From contig CAYPFV010000013.1 of assembly GCA_964410015.1 (NCBI GenBank), forward strand, positions 1 to 37,465: a stretch of 37,465 nt of DNA, read 5' to 3'. Source of the DNA: SKVR01 sp964410015 (lineage in GTDB: Bacteria > Bacteroidota > Bacteroidia > Bacteroidales > UBA7960). Under the pieces are notes generated by a model. It saw nothing but the letters and a program-made list of their open reading frames with translations. It made no database searches and was not told where the DNA came from. The position numbers and the translations under genes are program-made. Positions 1 to 7,635 of the stretch are shown here, piece by piece (positions within the stretch are counted from its first letter, which is position 1; each line of letters opens with the position of its first letter).

Positions 1-276
1 TGCGTTTACTCCGATAAATCATTTAAGAAATAAGTGAACATGTAATATTTTTTAGCTGTCTGAATATCAAACATCAAAATTAGTGTCCATATATGTAATC
101 TGCGAACAATAAAATTTTTAGAGTCGGTGGAATTTTCAGAGTAGGATCATAATTCTTTTCTAAAAATCTGAAGTCCAGGTATAATGAATTGTCATATTTT
201 TTTGAAATAAGAACTCAAGTTTATTGAATCGAAAATATGAATTGAACTCTCATAACTATAAAATTATGATAGCATA

Positions 277-292
277 TCAATGAATTCATTGA
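277..292. promoter_or_regulatory. 16-bp perfect palindrome, possible operator
   Basis: TCAATGAATTCATTGA is its own reverse complement over all 16 bases. It lies about 240 bp upstream of the hybrid two-component regulator. A dimeric DNA-binding protein could use such a site, but it is far from the proposed promoter and A/T-rich DNA yields palindromes by chance. No regulator is assigned. Confidence 0.3.
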
Positions 293-460
293 AGAAACAA
301 ATTTAATTGCATTGGTAAGTTGAGTTGATCCTATTAAAAATCATAGATAAAAATGTATAATGTATCGATTCTAAATGTTTTGCTTTCTGTAAATTGTTTT
401 TTTGCAAAACTAAATTAAAAAGTGGATGACAGAGTTATTTTTATTTTATCAAAAAATTGA

Positions 461-468
461 TACATTTG
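461..468 (+). promoter_or_regulatory. Bacteroidota -7 promoter motif for the hybrid regulator
   Basis: TACATTTG matches the TAnnTTTG consensus recognised by the primary sigma factor of Bacteroidota. A T-rich TTTT lies about 19 bp upstream in place of the usual TTTG. Transcription would begin near 475, leaving a leader of about 55 nt before the ATG at 533. Confidence 0.45.
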
Positions 469-532
469 TGTACTACAACCTTAATATCAAGCCTACTAAA
501 CACAACCAACTATTAACTGTTCATTTCAAGAA

Positions 533-3500
533 ATGAAAAAACACGCCCTTTTTTTTTACGCTGTCATCATTCATTTTTTCCTGCCCCTGTCTTCCCACTC
601 GAACAATGAATGGATATTCGATCATCTGACCATCGATAATGGACTTCCGCATAACACCATCAATGATATCCTCAGAGATCACAATGGTTTTTTGTGGTTT
701 GCCACCAATGATGGTCTGGCAAGATATGATGGCTATGATTTTACCATTTACCGGCATATCAGAGAGAATAAAAATAGTTTGACTAACAACAAAGTGTACA
801 CTCTTTTTGAAGATTCAAAAGGAACTTTATGGATAGGCACCAGTTCAGGATTGAACAAATACAATTCAGACCTTGATAATTTTACCCGTTACTATCACGA
901 CCCTGATAATTACAACTCGTTAAGCAACAATGCTGTAAGGGTAATCTATGAAGATAAAAAAGGATATTTATGGTTGGGTACTCTAAATGGGGGACTGAAT
1001 AAATTAGATGTTGAGAATCATAAATTTACCCGATATAATTTTCCTAACAGAACAGTTTCTTCTGTATTAGAAGATTCAGAAGGAAATCTATGGGTAGGCA
1101 CAAATGATCCTGGTATAACTTTGCTCAATCGCCAAAGCAATGATTTTGATTTTTTTGCTTTTCCGCCTTCATCTTACCATAAGGGTTTAAGAGAATCAAC
1201 ACTTAAAACAATCGTGGAAGATGAAAAAGGTAATTTGTGGGTCTGTACTGAAGGTGCTGGATTATACTTATTCGACAAAAATACCAAATCATTTACAGAT
1301 CATTTTTACAGAAGCGGAGATTCCAGGGGATTGAAAAGTAATATTGTAAATGACATCTTTATAGATCAGAAACAAAAGATATGGCTGGCCACAGATGGAG
1401 GAGGCATCAATATCCTGGATACCAAAACTTCTTCAATTGAATATGTACAAAACAATATTGCCGATACAAGAAGTCTTTCGAGTAATGCTGTTTACAAAAT
1501 ATATAATGACGCTGAAGGAATCATATGGATCGGTACTTTTGCCGGTGGTGTTAATATTCTAAATCCACATCTGAAAGAATTTCAACTTTTTATTCAAAGA
1601 CCCTGGCAAAAAAAATCGCTTAGTCATAAATCTGTTTTATCTTTTTATGAAGACCACAAAAAAAATGTTTGGGTAGGAACCGATGGGGGAGGATTAAACC
1701 TTTTTAACCGTGATCAGAACACATTCAGGGTTTATAAAAATGAACCCGGAAACCCTTACAGTCTTAGTAGTAATGTTGTTACATCAATGGCGCAGGACGA
1801 TAAGGGATATTTATGGATTGGTACTTTTGCCGGAGGACTGAATCGGTTCGATTTAAGCACCGGACGTTTTAAAAGATATAATTATGATGCCAATGATTCT
1901 TTGTCGCTGGGGAGCAACAACGTTTGGAAATTATTGCTGGATAAAGATAAAACCCTCTGGGTAGGTACACTTGACCAGTTGAGCTTTTATGATGAAAAGC
2001 AGGATGCTTTCATTAAAATTCCCAAAATAGAGAGAAGGGGTAATCTGTTTCCAGGCAGGATTCTGGCTTTGTATGAAGATTCTAAAGGAAATATTTGGGT
2101 AGGAAGCAACGGATTAGGAATTCTTGACAAAGAAACCCTATCCTTTACATTTCTGGATGAAATGATTGACAACACCGATCAACTTCAGGAATATGACATC
2201 AGAGATTTTCATGAAGACCGTTCAGGAAATATATGGATCGCCACCGAAGGAGCAGGTATTTTTAAATACTCTTCCCGCAACAATCAATTGGTCAACTTTA
2301 CTACTAAAAATGGATTACCCAGCGATGCTATACACCAGATCATTGAAGACCAACAAGGATTCTTCTGGATGAGTACAAACAAAGGTATCGCCAAATTTAA
2401 TCCCCGTAACGGCGATATCAACAACTATGATGCGTATGATGGACTACAGAGTAACCAGTTTGCTTATTCTGCTTCTTTGCTTAGCTCCGGTGGAAAAATA
2501 TATTTTGGTGGAGTTAACGGATTCAATGTTTTCGATCCGCAGAATATAAAAGTTAATCAAAAACCTCCTGATGTTCACCTGACCGGTTTTTCGCTTTTCA
2601 ATAAACCGGTTGAAATTGGTAAGAAGGATTCGCCACTGGATAAACATATTTCCCAAACCAAAGAAATTTCACTTCCTTACGGGTCGGTGTTCAGCTTGAG
2701 GTTTACTGCCATTAATTACATTTCCACACCCAAAAACAGGTATAAATACAAACTTGAGGGTTTCGACGATTGGAATGATGTGGGAAACCAACGAATAGCC
2801 ACCTATACCAATATTGATCCCGGGAAATATACTTTTAAAGTAATTGCTGCCAATAATGATGGATACTGGAATAAAGAAGGTGCTGAAGTGGTGATCAATA
2901 TCCTGCCACCCTTTTGGAGAACCTGGGTTGCTTATGTGATTTATTTTCTGCTTGGCGCCTCTCTGCTTTATTTTATTATGAGTTTTGTGGTAAACCGCCA
3001 GAAATACAAACACGATCTGATGATCAAAGACCTTGAGAAAGCAAAAATTGAAGAGATCAACCAGGAAAAACTTATGTTTTTTACCAATATTGCTCATGAG
3101 TTCAGAACCCCGCTAACTCTTATTCTGGGTCCATTAGATAAATTGATGGCTTCTTATAATAACGCCGAACCCTCCATAAAAAAACAATTGAGTATCATGG
3201 GAAGAAATGCCGGCAGACTTCTACGCTTGATCAATGAACTGATGGAGTTCAGAAAAATTGAAATGGGTAAGGTGAAACTTAAGATCGTAGAAGCAGATAT
3301 GGTTGCTTTCCTGAAAGATGTCAAATCTGTTTTTGATGAACATGCCAGACTGCACGATATCCAATTTAATTTCAATACCGAAAAAGAATCTGTATTCACA
3401 TGGTTCGACAAAGAAAAAATGGAAAAAGTGTTTTATAACATCCTTTCCAACGCTTTTAAGTTTACAGCGGATTGTGGTACAGTGACTATTGATGTTAAAA

Positions 3501-4723
3501 TTCACAAACCTGGTAAAAAGCAAAAAAAACGACCATTTGCTAAAATAGCAAACATTGAAGAGAAAGAAACAATGGAGATTATCATTTCTGATAATGGCAT
3601 TGGTATATCTGAAGAAGACCTGCCCAAAATTTTTGACCGTTTTTACCAGGTGAAAAACAAAAATAATACTCCCCGCTCACATAGCATTCTGGGCACTGGC
3701 ATAGGACTGGCGCTAAGTAAAGAACTTGTCGATTTCCATAAAGGTGAAATAAAAGTTTCTAGTAAAGCCGGTAAAGGCACTGTCTTCAGAATCTTGCTCC
3801 CATTAGGCAAAGAACACCTGGAACAAAACATCATCGTAGAACAAACATCCGATGACTATGTATATCAATACACGCCCGGAATATTTGGTATCCCTCATGC
3901 CGAACTCAATCAACATGCTGAACCAAGCAGTTGCATCAAAAACCCGGGAGAAAAACCCATTCTGTTGTTCATTGACGATAACCCCGACATGCGCTCTTAC
4001 ATAAGAAGTTCTTTGGAAGACAAATATGTAATACATGAAGCTGAAAATGGATTGCATGGTCTGAAAGCTGCCAAATCAATCATGCCTGACATCATAGTAA
4101 GTGATGTGATGATGCCCGAAATGGATGGTCTTCAACTGTGTAAAAAACTCAAGGAAGATGTCAATACAAGCCATGTGCCGGTTGTATTGCTTACAGCAAA
4201 AATATCTGATGATTACACCATAGAAGGTTTTGATGCGGGTGCCGATGATTATATACCAAAACCTTTTAACCCCAAAGTGCTGCATTCAAGAATTAAAAAC
4301 ATTCTGGAGATCAGACAAAATCTGCGCGATAAATTTAAGAAAGAAGAACTACTGGAACCCGGAGAGGTATCAGTAACTTCTGCCGATGAGTTGTTTTTGA
4401 AAAAAGCCATGGAGGTTGTAGAGAAAAATATTGGTAATTCAGAATTCAGAGTAAGCAATTTTGTAGCAGAAATGAATATGAGCAGATCTGTTTTATACAG
4501 AAAGTTCGAAGCACTCACCGGGCAGTCTGTCAATGAATTTGTCAGAAACACAAGGTTGAAAAGAGCAGCACAATTATTGTCTACCAATGAACTTACCGTA
4601 TCTGAGGTTACTTATGAAGTGGGTTTCAGCGACCCACAATATTTCAGTAAATGTTTCTCTAAATATCATGGTGTAACTCCCTCTGAATATGCCAAAAGAA
4701 AAGCAAGACAAGAACTTTCGTAA
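533..4723 (+). CDS. Hybrid two-component system regulator (sensor kinase, receiver and AraC output in one protein)
   Basis: This 1396-residue protein combines a sensor, histidine kinase and transcription factor. Residues 1-23 form a signal peptide. Residues about 25-700 are repeated two-component propeller blades, recognisable by recurring DxxGxLWxGT-type motifs. A Y_Y_Y domain (about 717-792) and one membrane helix (about 797-820) follow. The cytoplasmic part has a HisKA domain with HEFRTPL (His855), an ATPase domain with NILSNAFKF, DNGIGI and GTGIGLAL (about 957-1091), a receiver with phosphoacceptor Asp1191 in DVMMPEMDG and Lys in PKPF, and an AraC-type double helix-turn-helix (about 1295-1390). 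All catalytic motifs are intact. In Bacteroides, this family senses oligosaccharide breakdown products and activates glycan-utilisation loci. No susC/susD-like or glycosidase genes are in the window, so the ligand and regulon remain unknown and may lie upstream. Confidence 0.96.
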   Translation: MKKHALFFYAVIIHFFLPLSSHSNNEWIFDHLTIDNGLPHNTINDILRDHNGFLWFATNDGLARYDGYDFTIYRHIRENKNSLTNNKVYTLFEDSKGTLWIGTSSGLNKYNSDLDNFTRYYHDPDNYNSLSNNAVRVIYEDKKGYLWLGTLNGGLNKLDVENHKFTRYNFPNRTVSSVLEDSEGNLWVGTNDPGITLLNRQSNDFDFFAFPPSSYHKGLRESTLKTIVEDEKGNLWVCTEGAGLYLFDKNTKSFTDHFYRSGDSRGLKSNIVNDIFIDQKQKIWLATDGGGINILDTKTSSIEYVQNNIADTRSLSSNAVYKIYNDAEGIIWIGTFAGGVNILNPHLKEFQLFIQRPWQKKSLSHKSVLSFYEDHKKNVWVGTDGGGLNLFNRDQNTFRVYKNEPGNPYSLSSNVVTSMAQDDKGYLWIGTFAGGLNRFDLSTGRFKRYNYDANDSLSLGSNNVWKLLLDKDKTLWVGTLDQLSFYDEKQDAFIKIPKIERRGNLFPGRILALYEDSKGNIWVGSNGLGILDKETLSFTFLDEMIDNTDQLQEYDIRDFHEDRSGNIWIATEGAGIFKYSSRNNQLVNFTTKNGLPSDAIHQIIEDQQGFFWMSTNKGIAKFNPRNGDINNYDAYDGLQSNQFAYSASLLSSGGKIYFGGVNGFNVFDPQNIKVNQKPPDVHLTGFSLFNKPVEIGKKDSPLDKHISQTKEISLPYGSVFSLRFTAINYISTPKNRYKYKLEGFDDWNDVGNQRIATYTNIDPGKYTFKVIAANNDGYWNKEGAEVVINILPPFWRTWVAYVIYFLLGASLLYFIMSFVVNRQKYKHDLMIKDLEKAKIEEINQEKLMFFTNIAHEFRTPLTLILGPLDKLMASYNNAEPSIKKQLSIMGRNAGRLLRLINELMEFRKIEMGKVKLKIVEADMVAFLKDVKSVFDEHARLHDIQFNFNTEKESVFTWFDKEKMEKVFYNILSNAFKFTADCGTVTIDVKIHKPGKKQKKRPFAKIANIEEKETMEIIISDNGIGISEEDLPKIFDRFYQVKNKNNTPRSHSILGTGIGLALSKELVDFHKGEIKVSSKAGKGTVFRILLPLGKEHLEQNIIVEQTSDDYVYQYTPGIFGIPHAELNQHAEPSSCIKNPGEKPILLFIDDNPDMRSYIRSSLEDKYVIHEAENGLHGLKAAKSIMPDIIVSDVMMPEMDGLQLCKKLKEDVNTSHVPVVLLTAKISDDYTIEGFDAGADDYIPKPFNPKVLHSRIKNILEIRQNLRDKFKKEELLEPGEVSVTSADELFLKKAMEVVEKNIGNSEFRVSNFVAEMNMSRSVLYRKFEALTGQSVNEFVRNTRLKRAAQLLSTNELTVSEVTYEVGFSDPQYFSKCFSKYHGVTPSEYAKRKARQELS

Positions 4724-4794
4724 AATTTTCTCATCAATAAAAAAACGAAAAAACCTTTCTTGATCAGAGGTATTTACAAAACATTTTTTCTTTT

Positions 4795-4809
4795 AACACC
4801 GGAGGTGTT
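4795..4809. terminator. Short hairpin between convergent genes, possible bidirectional terminator
   Basis: AACACC and GGTGTT form a 6-bp stem around a 3-nt loop. T-rich stretches flank it on both strands. It lies between the ends of the convergent regulator (4723) and YjbQ (4817) genes, where a shared terminator is expected. The stem is short, so the call is tentative. Confidence 0.4.
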
Positions 4810-4816
4810 TTCAAGA

Positions 4817-5227
4817 TCAGGAATAAACGGTAAGGGTCAGATTTCTTCTTCCTCCATGATTTCTGAACTCACACAAAAAAACACCCTGCCAGGTTCCCAG
4901 TTTCAACCTCCCCTTGGAAATAGGTATAGTGAGAGAAACACCTGTAATGGCAGACTTTATATGAGAAGGCATATCATCTGGCCCTTCGAGGGTGTGCTCA
5001 AGAAAAGGAAGGTTTTCTGGAACTATATGGTTAAAAATGCTTTCCAGATCTGTGCGTACCGATGGATCTGCATTTTCATTAATCATAAGACCTGCTGATG
5101 TGTGATGCAAAAAAACATTCAGCAAACCTTTGTCTGGTAGTTCATCAAATGCTTCTGTAACGTAGCGTGTTATAATATGATATCCTCTTTTCAATGAAGG
5201 TAACTGTATTTCTTTCTGAACAATCAT
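4817..5227 (-). CDS. yjbQ: YjbQ family protein (UPF0047, secondary thiamine-phosphate synthase-like)
   Basis: The 136-residue protein matches the YjbQ/UPF0047 family in length and in all its signature motifs: HHTSAGL (residues 41-47), NENADPSVRTDLE (50-62), HTLEGPDDMPSHIKSA (78-93) and GTWQGVFLCEFRNHGG (111-126). The invariant histidines and acidic residues of the family's trimeric active site are present. E. coli YjbQ has weak thiamine-phosphate synthase activity, but its physiological role is unsettled, so the function here should be read as family membership only. The protein has no signal peptide and is probably cytosolic. The gene converges on the hybrid regulator and is divergent from the secreted protein at 5341. 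A possible -7 motif (TATTTTTG on the minus strand) lies at 5242-5249. Confidence 0.93.
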   Translation of the reverse strand: MIVQKEIQLPSLKRGYHIITRYVTEAFDELPDKGLLNVFLHHTSAGLMINENADPSVRTDLESIFNHIVPENLPFLEHTLEGPDDMPSHIKSAITGVSLTIPISKGRLKLGTWQGVFLCEFRNHGGRRNLTLTVYS

Positions 5228-5340
5228 AAAGGTGTGTTTATCAAAAATAATTTAAAATTTGAAGACTAAAATTATTTATCTGGAGTATAATTAGTAATTT
5301 CATAAAAGACAACAAAATTACAAATCTAAACCGACAATTC

Positions 5341-6039
5341 ATGAGAAAATTTTTTCTGATCAACCTGGTATTATTTTTTGCTCTAACTGTTTCTGCTCAA
5401 GACTGTAGTTTTTACATCCCTTTGGAAGAGGGAAAAGGTTTTCAGTATGAAAATTACAATAAAAAAGATAAATTTCAGAGTAAAAACGATATTGAAATTG
5501 TCGCCGTTGGAAAAGTTACCAATGGTACTGAAGCAATTATGGCGGCCAAATCCTACGATAAAAAAGATAAGTTGTTGTTTGAAGGCGAATATGGTATTAT
5601 TTGCACCGGAAACGAACTCCTTATCGATATGCAGTCACTCATCAATCCTGCCATGATGGAAGGATTTTCTGACATGGAAGTAAGCATATCATCCATGGAT
5701 ATTGTGATTCCTGAAAACCCTAAAGTTGGTGATAAGTTGCCTGATGCCGAAATGGAAATTACAGTTAGTACCGGTGGTATGACCATCAGTGAAATGGTTA
5801 TTTCCATGAAAAACAGGGTGGTGGAGGCAAGAGAAACCATTACCACCCCCGCCGGAACATTCGATTGCATAAAACTGACTTACGAAAACCATATGGATAC
5901 CAAAGCGATGGGAATCTCGAGAAATGTGGTAACCAAAGTTTCTGAATATTATGCTCCGGACGTTGGAAATGTGAAAAGTGAGTTTTTTGACCAGAAAGGC
6001 AATCTTGACAGTTATAATTTATTGGTGGAAATATATTGA
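5341..6039 (+). CDS. Secreted protein, DUF3108/TapB-like
   Basis: This is a 232-residue protein with a clear signal peptide: a basic MRKFF start, a hydrophobic core and a cleavage site after VSAQ near residue 20. The mature part is rich in beta-strand-like segments with no enzymatic motif I recognise. Its pattern recalls the DUF3108/TapB-like proteins of Bacteroidota: an opening phrase like 'YIPLEEGKGFQYENY', a central 'TTPAGTFDCIKLTYE' segment, and a late 'EYYAPDVGNVKSEFFD' segment. Members are exported beta-rich proteins of unknown role. The mature protein probably resides in the periplasm or at the outer membrane. The gene is followed by 300 bp without a gene before the YchF-like gene, so the two are probably separate transcription units. 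Function is not assigned. Confidence 0.8.
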   Translation: MRKFFLINLVLFFALTVSAQDCSFYIPLEEGKGFQYENYNKKDKFQSKNDIEIVAVGKVTNGTEAIMAAKSYDKKDKLLFEGEYGIICTGNELLIDMQSLINPAMMEGFSDMEVSISSMDIVIPENPKVGDKLPDAEMEITVSTGGMTISEMVISMKNRVVEARETITTPAGTFDCIKLTYENHMDTKAMGISRNVVTKVSEYYAPDVGNVKSEFFDQKGNLDSYNLLVEIY

Positions 6040-6339
6040 TCTGCAAAGATTATGTAAACTTTCCCACGCTCTTAACCATCTTCGGTCATTTTATCTGCCC
6101 TTAATTTACCAATATTAGTGTTAAAACACAGGTTTAGTTGATTTTGCAGATTATCGCTGATAAGAAAAATCTGCGCAAATCCTTGCAATCTAAACCATAT
6201 CTGATCCTTGGACGAGATTATTTGTTTGCGAACTGACCGAATTAATCAAATTATAAACAGATAAAATAAATATCATTTTACCCTCTTTTATGCCTGAAAT
6301 AATTCGTACTTTTGCACCCTTAAAAAAACAGAATCAATT
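6040..6339. other. Intergenic region with an imperfect hairpin and a promoter
   Basis: No gene is visible. An imperfect inverted repeat spans about 6143-6180: TTATC and GATAA pair around GCT, and outer arms TTTGCAGA and TCTGCGCAAA pair with small bulges. No T-run follows, so it is not a standard intrinsic terminator; it may be a decayed dispersed repeat. A -7 promoter motif occurs at 6307-6314 ahead of the next gene. Confidence 0.5.
6307..6314 (+). promoter_or_regulatory. -7 promoter motif for the YchF-like gene
   Basis: TACTTTTG fits the Bacteroidota TAnnTTTG consensus and lies 25 nt before the ATG at 6340, giving a very short leader. The -33 element is weak (a TTTT about 17 bp upstream). 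Confidence 0.5.
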
Positions 6340-7422
6340 ATGGCATTAAAGTGTGGTATTGTAGGAATGGCGGGTACGGGCAAAACAACCGTATTCAATT
6401 GTTTGTCTAAAAGCAAAGTGGGGGCTGGCAGTCCGAAAGCAACCAATCTGGGGCAAATTGAAGTTCCTGACCCCCGCTTGCGTAAACTTTATGAATTGGC
6501 CAACTCTGCAAAAATGGTTCCTACCACTGTAGAAATCACAGATATTCCGGGTCTCATTAAAGGGGGTGGACAAATAAAAGGCGGGAATCAGTTTCTGGCA
6601 GACATACGCCAAACGGATGCTATTTTACATGTTCTTCGCTGTTTTGACGACGATACGGTTCCTCACCTTGAAGGTAGCGTAAATCCGGTAAGGGATAAAG
6701 AGATCATTGACCTGGAACTGATCAGCAGAGACCTGGAAACACTCGAAAAGAAAATACAAAGATTGGAGAAGATTGCTAAAAGTGGTGATAAAGATGCCAA
6801 AACAGGTATTGAAGTTATTTCTGGTCTCAAGGATTATATGGAGGGAGGTGAAAGTGCTCGCACCTATGCCTTGGATGAAAAAGGGAAAAAGTATATTGAC
6901 GATTGTTTTTTACTAACCGACAAACCTGTGCTTTATGTCTGCAATGTGGATGAATCTTCTGCAGCAAGTGGTAATAAGCATGTAGATGAACTTAGGAAAA
7001 TTGTGAAAAAGGAAGATGCTGGATTTCTCATCATCGCTGCACAGGCGGAAGCAGAAATCTCAGAACTGGAGGATCAGCAGGACAGAGAAGAATTTTTAAA
7101 GGACCTTGGACTGCAGGAACCTGGCGTGAACAAACTGATCAGAGCCGCTTACGACTTGCTCAATCTGAAAACATTTTTTACTGTAGGACCCAAAGAAGCA
7201 CATGCATGGACAATCAGAGATGGTATGAGCGCTCCGCAGGCAGCTGGTGTTATTCACAGCGACCTGGAAAGGGGATTCATCAGGGCAGAGGTAATGAAAT
7301 ATGAGGATTTTGTTTCACTGGGTTCTGAAAATGCATGCAAAAATGCTGGGAAATTTTATATTGAAGGGAAAAACTATATAGTACAAGACGGAGATATCCT
7401 TAATATTCGATTTAATGTATGA
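6340..7422 (+). CDS. Divergent YchF/OLA1-family P-loop nucleotide hydrolase (DUF933)
   Basis: The 360-residue protein aligns along its length with YchF/OLA1, an Obg-superfamily ATPase that associates with ribosomes. It has a P-loop near residues 9-16, a DxxG motif as DIPGL, the family's NxxE-type base-specificity motif as NVDES, a coiled-coil segment, and a C-terminal DUF933/TGS-like domain ending in FNV as in E. coli YchF. Two features are atypical. The P-loop reads GMAGTGKTT rather than the usual GLPNVGKST. The normally invariant NFPFCTIEP switch region is replaced by a shorter SPKATNLGQIEV. It may therefore be a paralogue with altered nucleotide handling rather than the housekeeping YchF. 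The stop codon TGA (7420-7422) falls inside the left end of a dispersed repeat. A -7 motif lies just upstream, so the gene is probably transcribed alone. Confidence 0.88.
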   Translation: MALKCGIVGMAGTGKTTVFNCLSKSKVGAGSPKATNLGQIEVPDPRLRKLYELANSAKMVPTTVEITDIPGLIKGGGQIKGGNQFLADIRQTDAILHVLRCFDDDTVPHLEGSVNPVRDKEIIDLELISRDLETLEKKIQRLEKIAKSGDKDAKTGIEVISGLKDYMEGGESARTYALDEKGKKYIDDCFLLTDKPVLYVCNVDESSAASGNKHVDELRKIVKKEDAGFLIIAAQAEAEISELEDQQDREEFLKDLGLQEPGVNKLIRAAYDLLNLKTFFTVGPKEAHAWTIRDGMSAPQAAGVIHSDLERGFIRAEVMKYEDFVSLGSENACKNAGKFYIEGKNYIVQDGDILNIRFNV

Positions 7423-7554
7423 GTCCACTCTGAAAAGTAAATTATCCACAGATTACACAGATTTACACTGATGCTAAATCCTGACAATCAATGTGTTTAA
7501 AAAAAGAAAATGAACACAGATTTGCCTAAAACAAGTTTTCGGAGTGGACTCATA
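7418..7554. repeat. MITE-like dispersed repeat, copy 1
   Basis: The element is bounded by perfect 13-bp inverted repeats: TATGAGTCCACTC at 7418-7430 and GAGTGGACTCATA at 7542-7554. The symmetry continues inward imperfectly (CTGAAAAGT versus ACAAGTTTTCG). The interior has reiterated ACACAGATT units and a perfect TTATCCACA at 7442-7450. No coding capacity is seen. It shares about 94% identity with copy 2 at 30651 over equal length and has termini and length in common with a decayed copy 3 at 17802. The small size, inverted ends and intergenic placement resemble a non-autonomous mobile element. I recognise no named family. Confidence 0.85.
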
Positions 7555-7635
7555 TATAAATCTTACAGGGAGAAAGCTTTATCGTACCTATTTATACAGA
7601 AATATTAAAAGTTTATTTTAAATATCCTAACCGTT

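Larger units (their letters stand above)
1..532. other. Gene-free leader region upstream of the hybrid regulator
   Basis: This stretch is very A/T-rich and I can support no gene in it on either strand. It holds a 16-bp perfect palindrome at 277-292 and a Bacteroidota-type -7 promoter motif at 461-468, which probably drives the regulator starting at 533. Because the window begins here, an upstream neighbour cannot be ruled out. A weak resemblance at 133-148 to the end of the dispersed repeat found elsewhere in the window was judged too poor to call. Confidence 0.6.

Noticed and set aside
133..148. Possible fourth copy of the 131-bp element, from a TTTTCAGAGTAGGATC stretch
   Set aside because: It resembles one terminus at about 15 of 18 positions, but I find no matching partner terminus or interior at the expected distance.
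533..4723. Naming a polysaccharide-utilisation locus from the hybrid regulator
   Set aside because: No susC/susD-like, glycosidase or transporter gene is in the window, so only the regulator family can be stated.
7442..7450. Replication origin suggested by perfect DnaA boxes
   Set aside because: The two boxes are 23 kb apart and both are inside copies of the same repeat. There is no dnaA, dnaN or box cluster, so an oriC is not supported.
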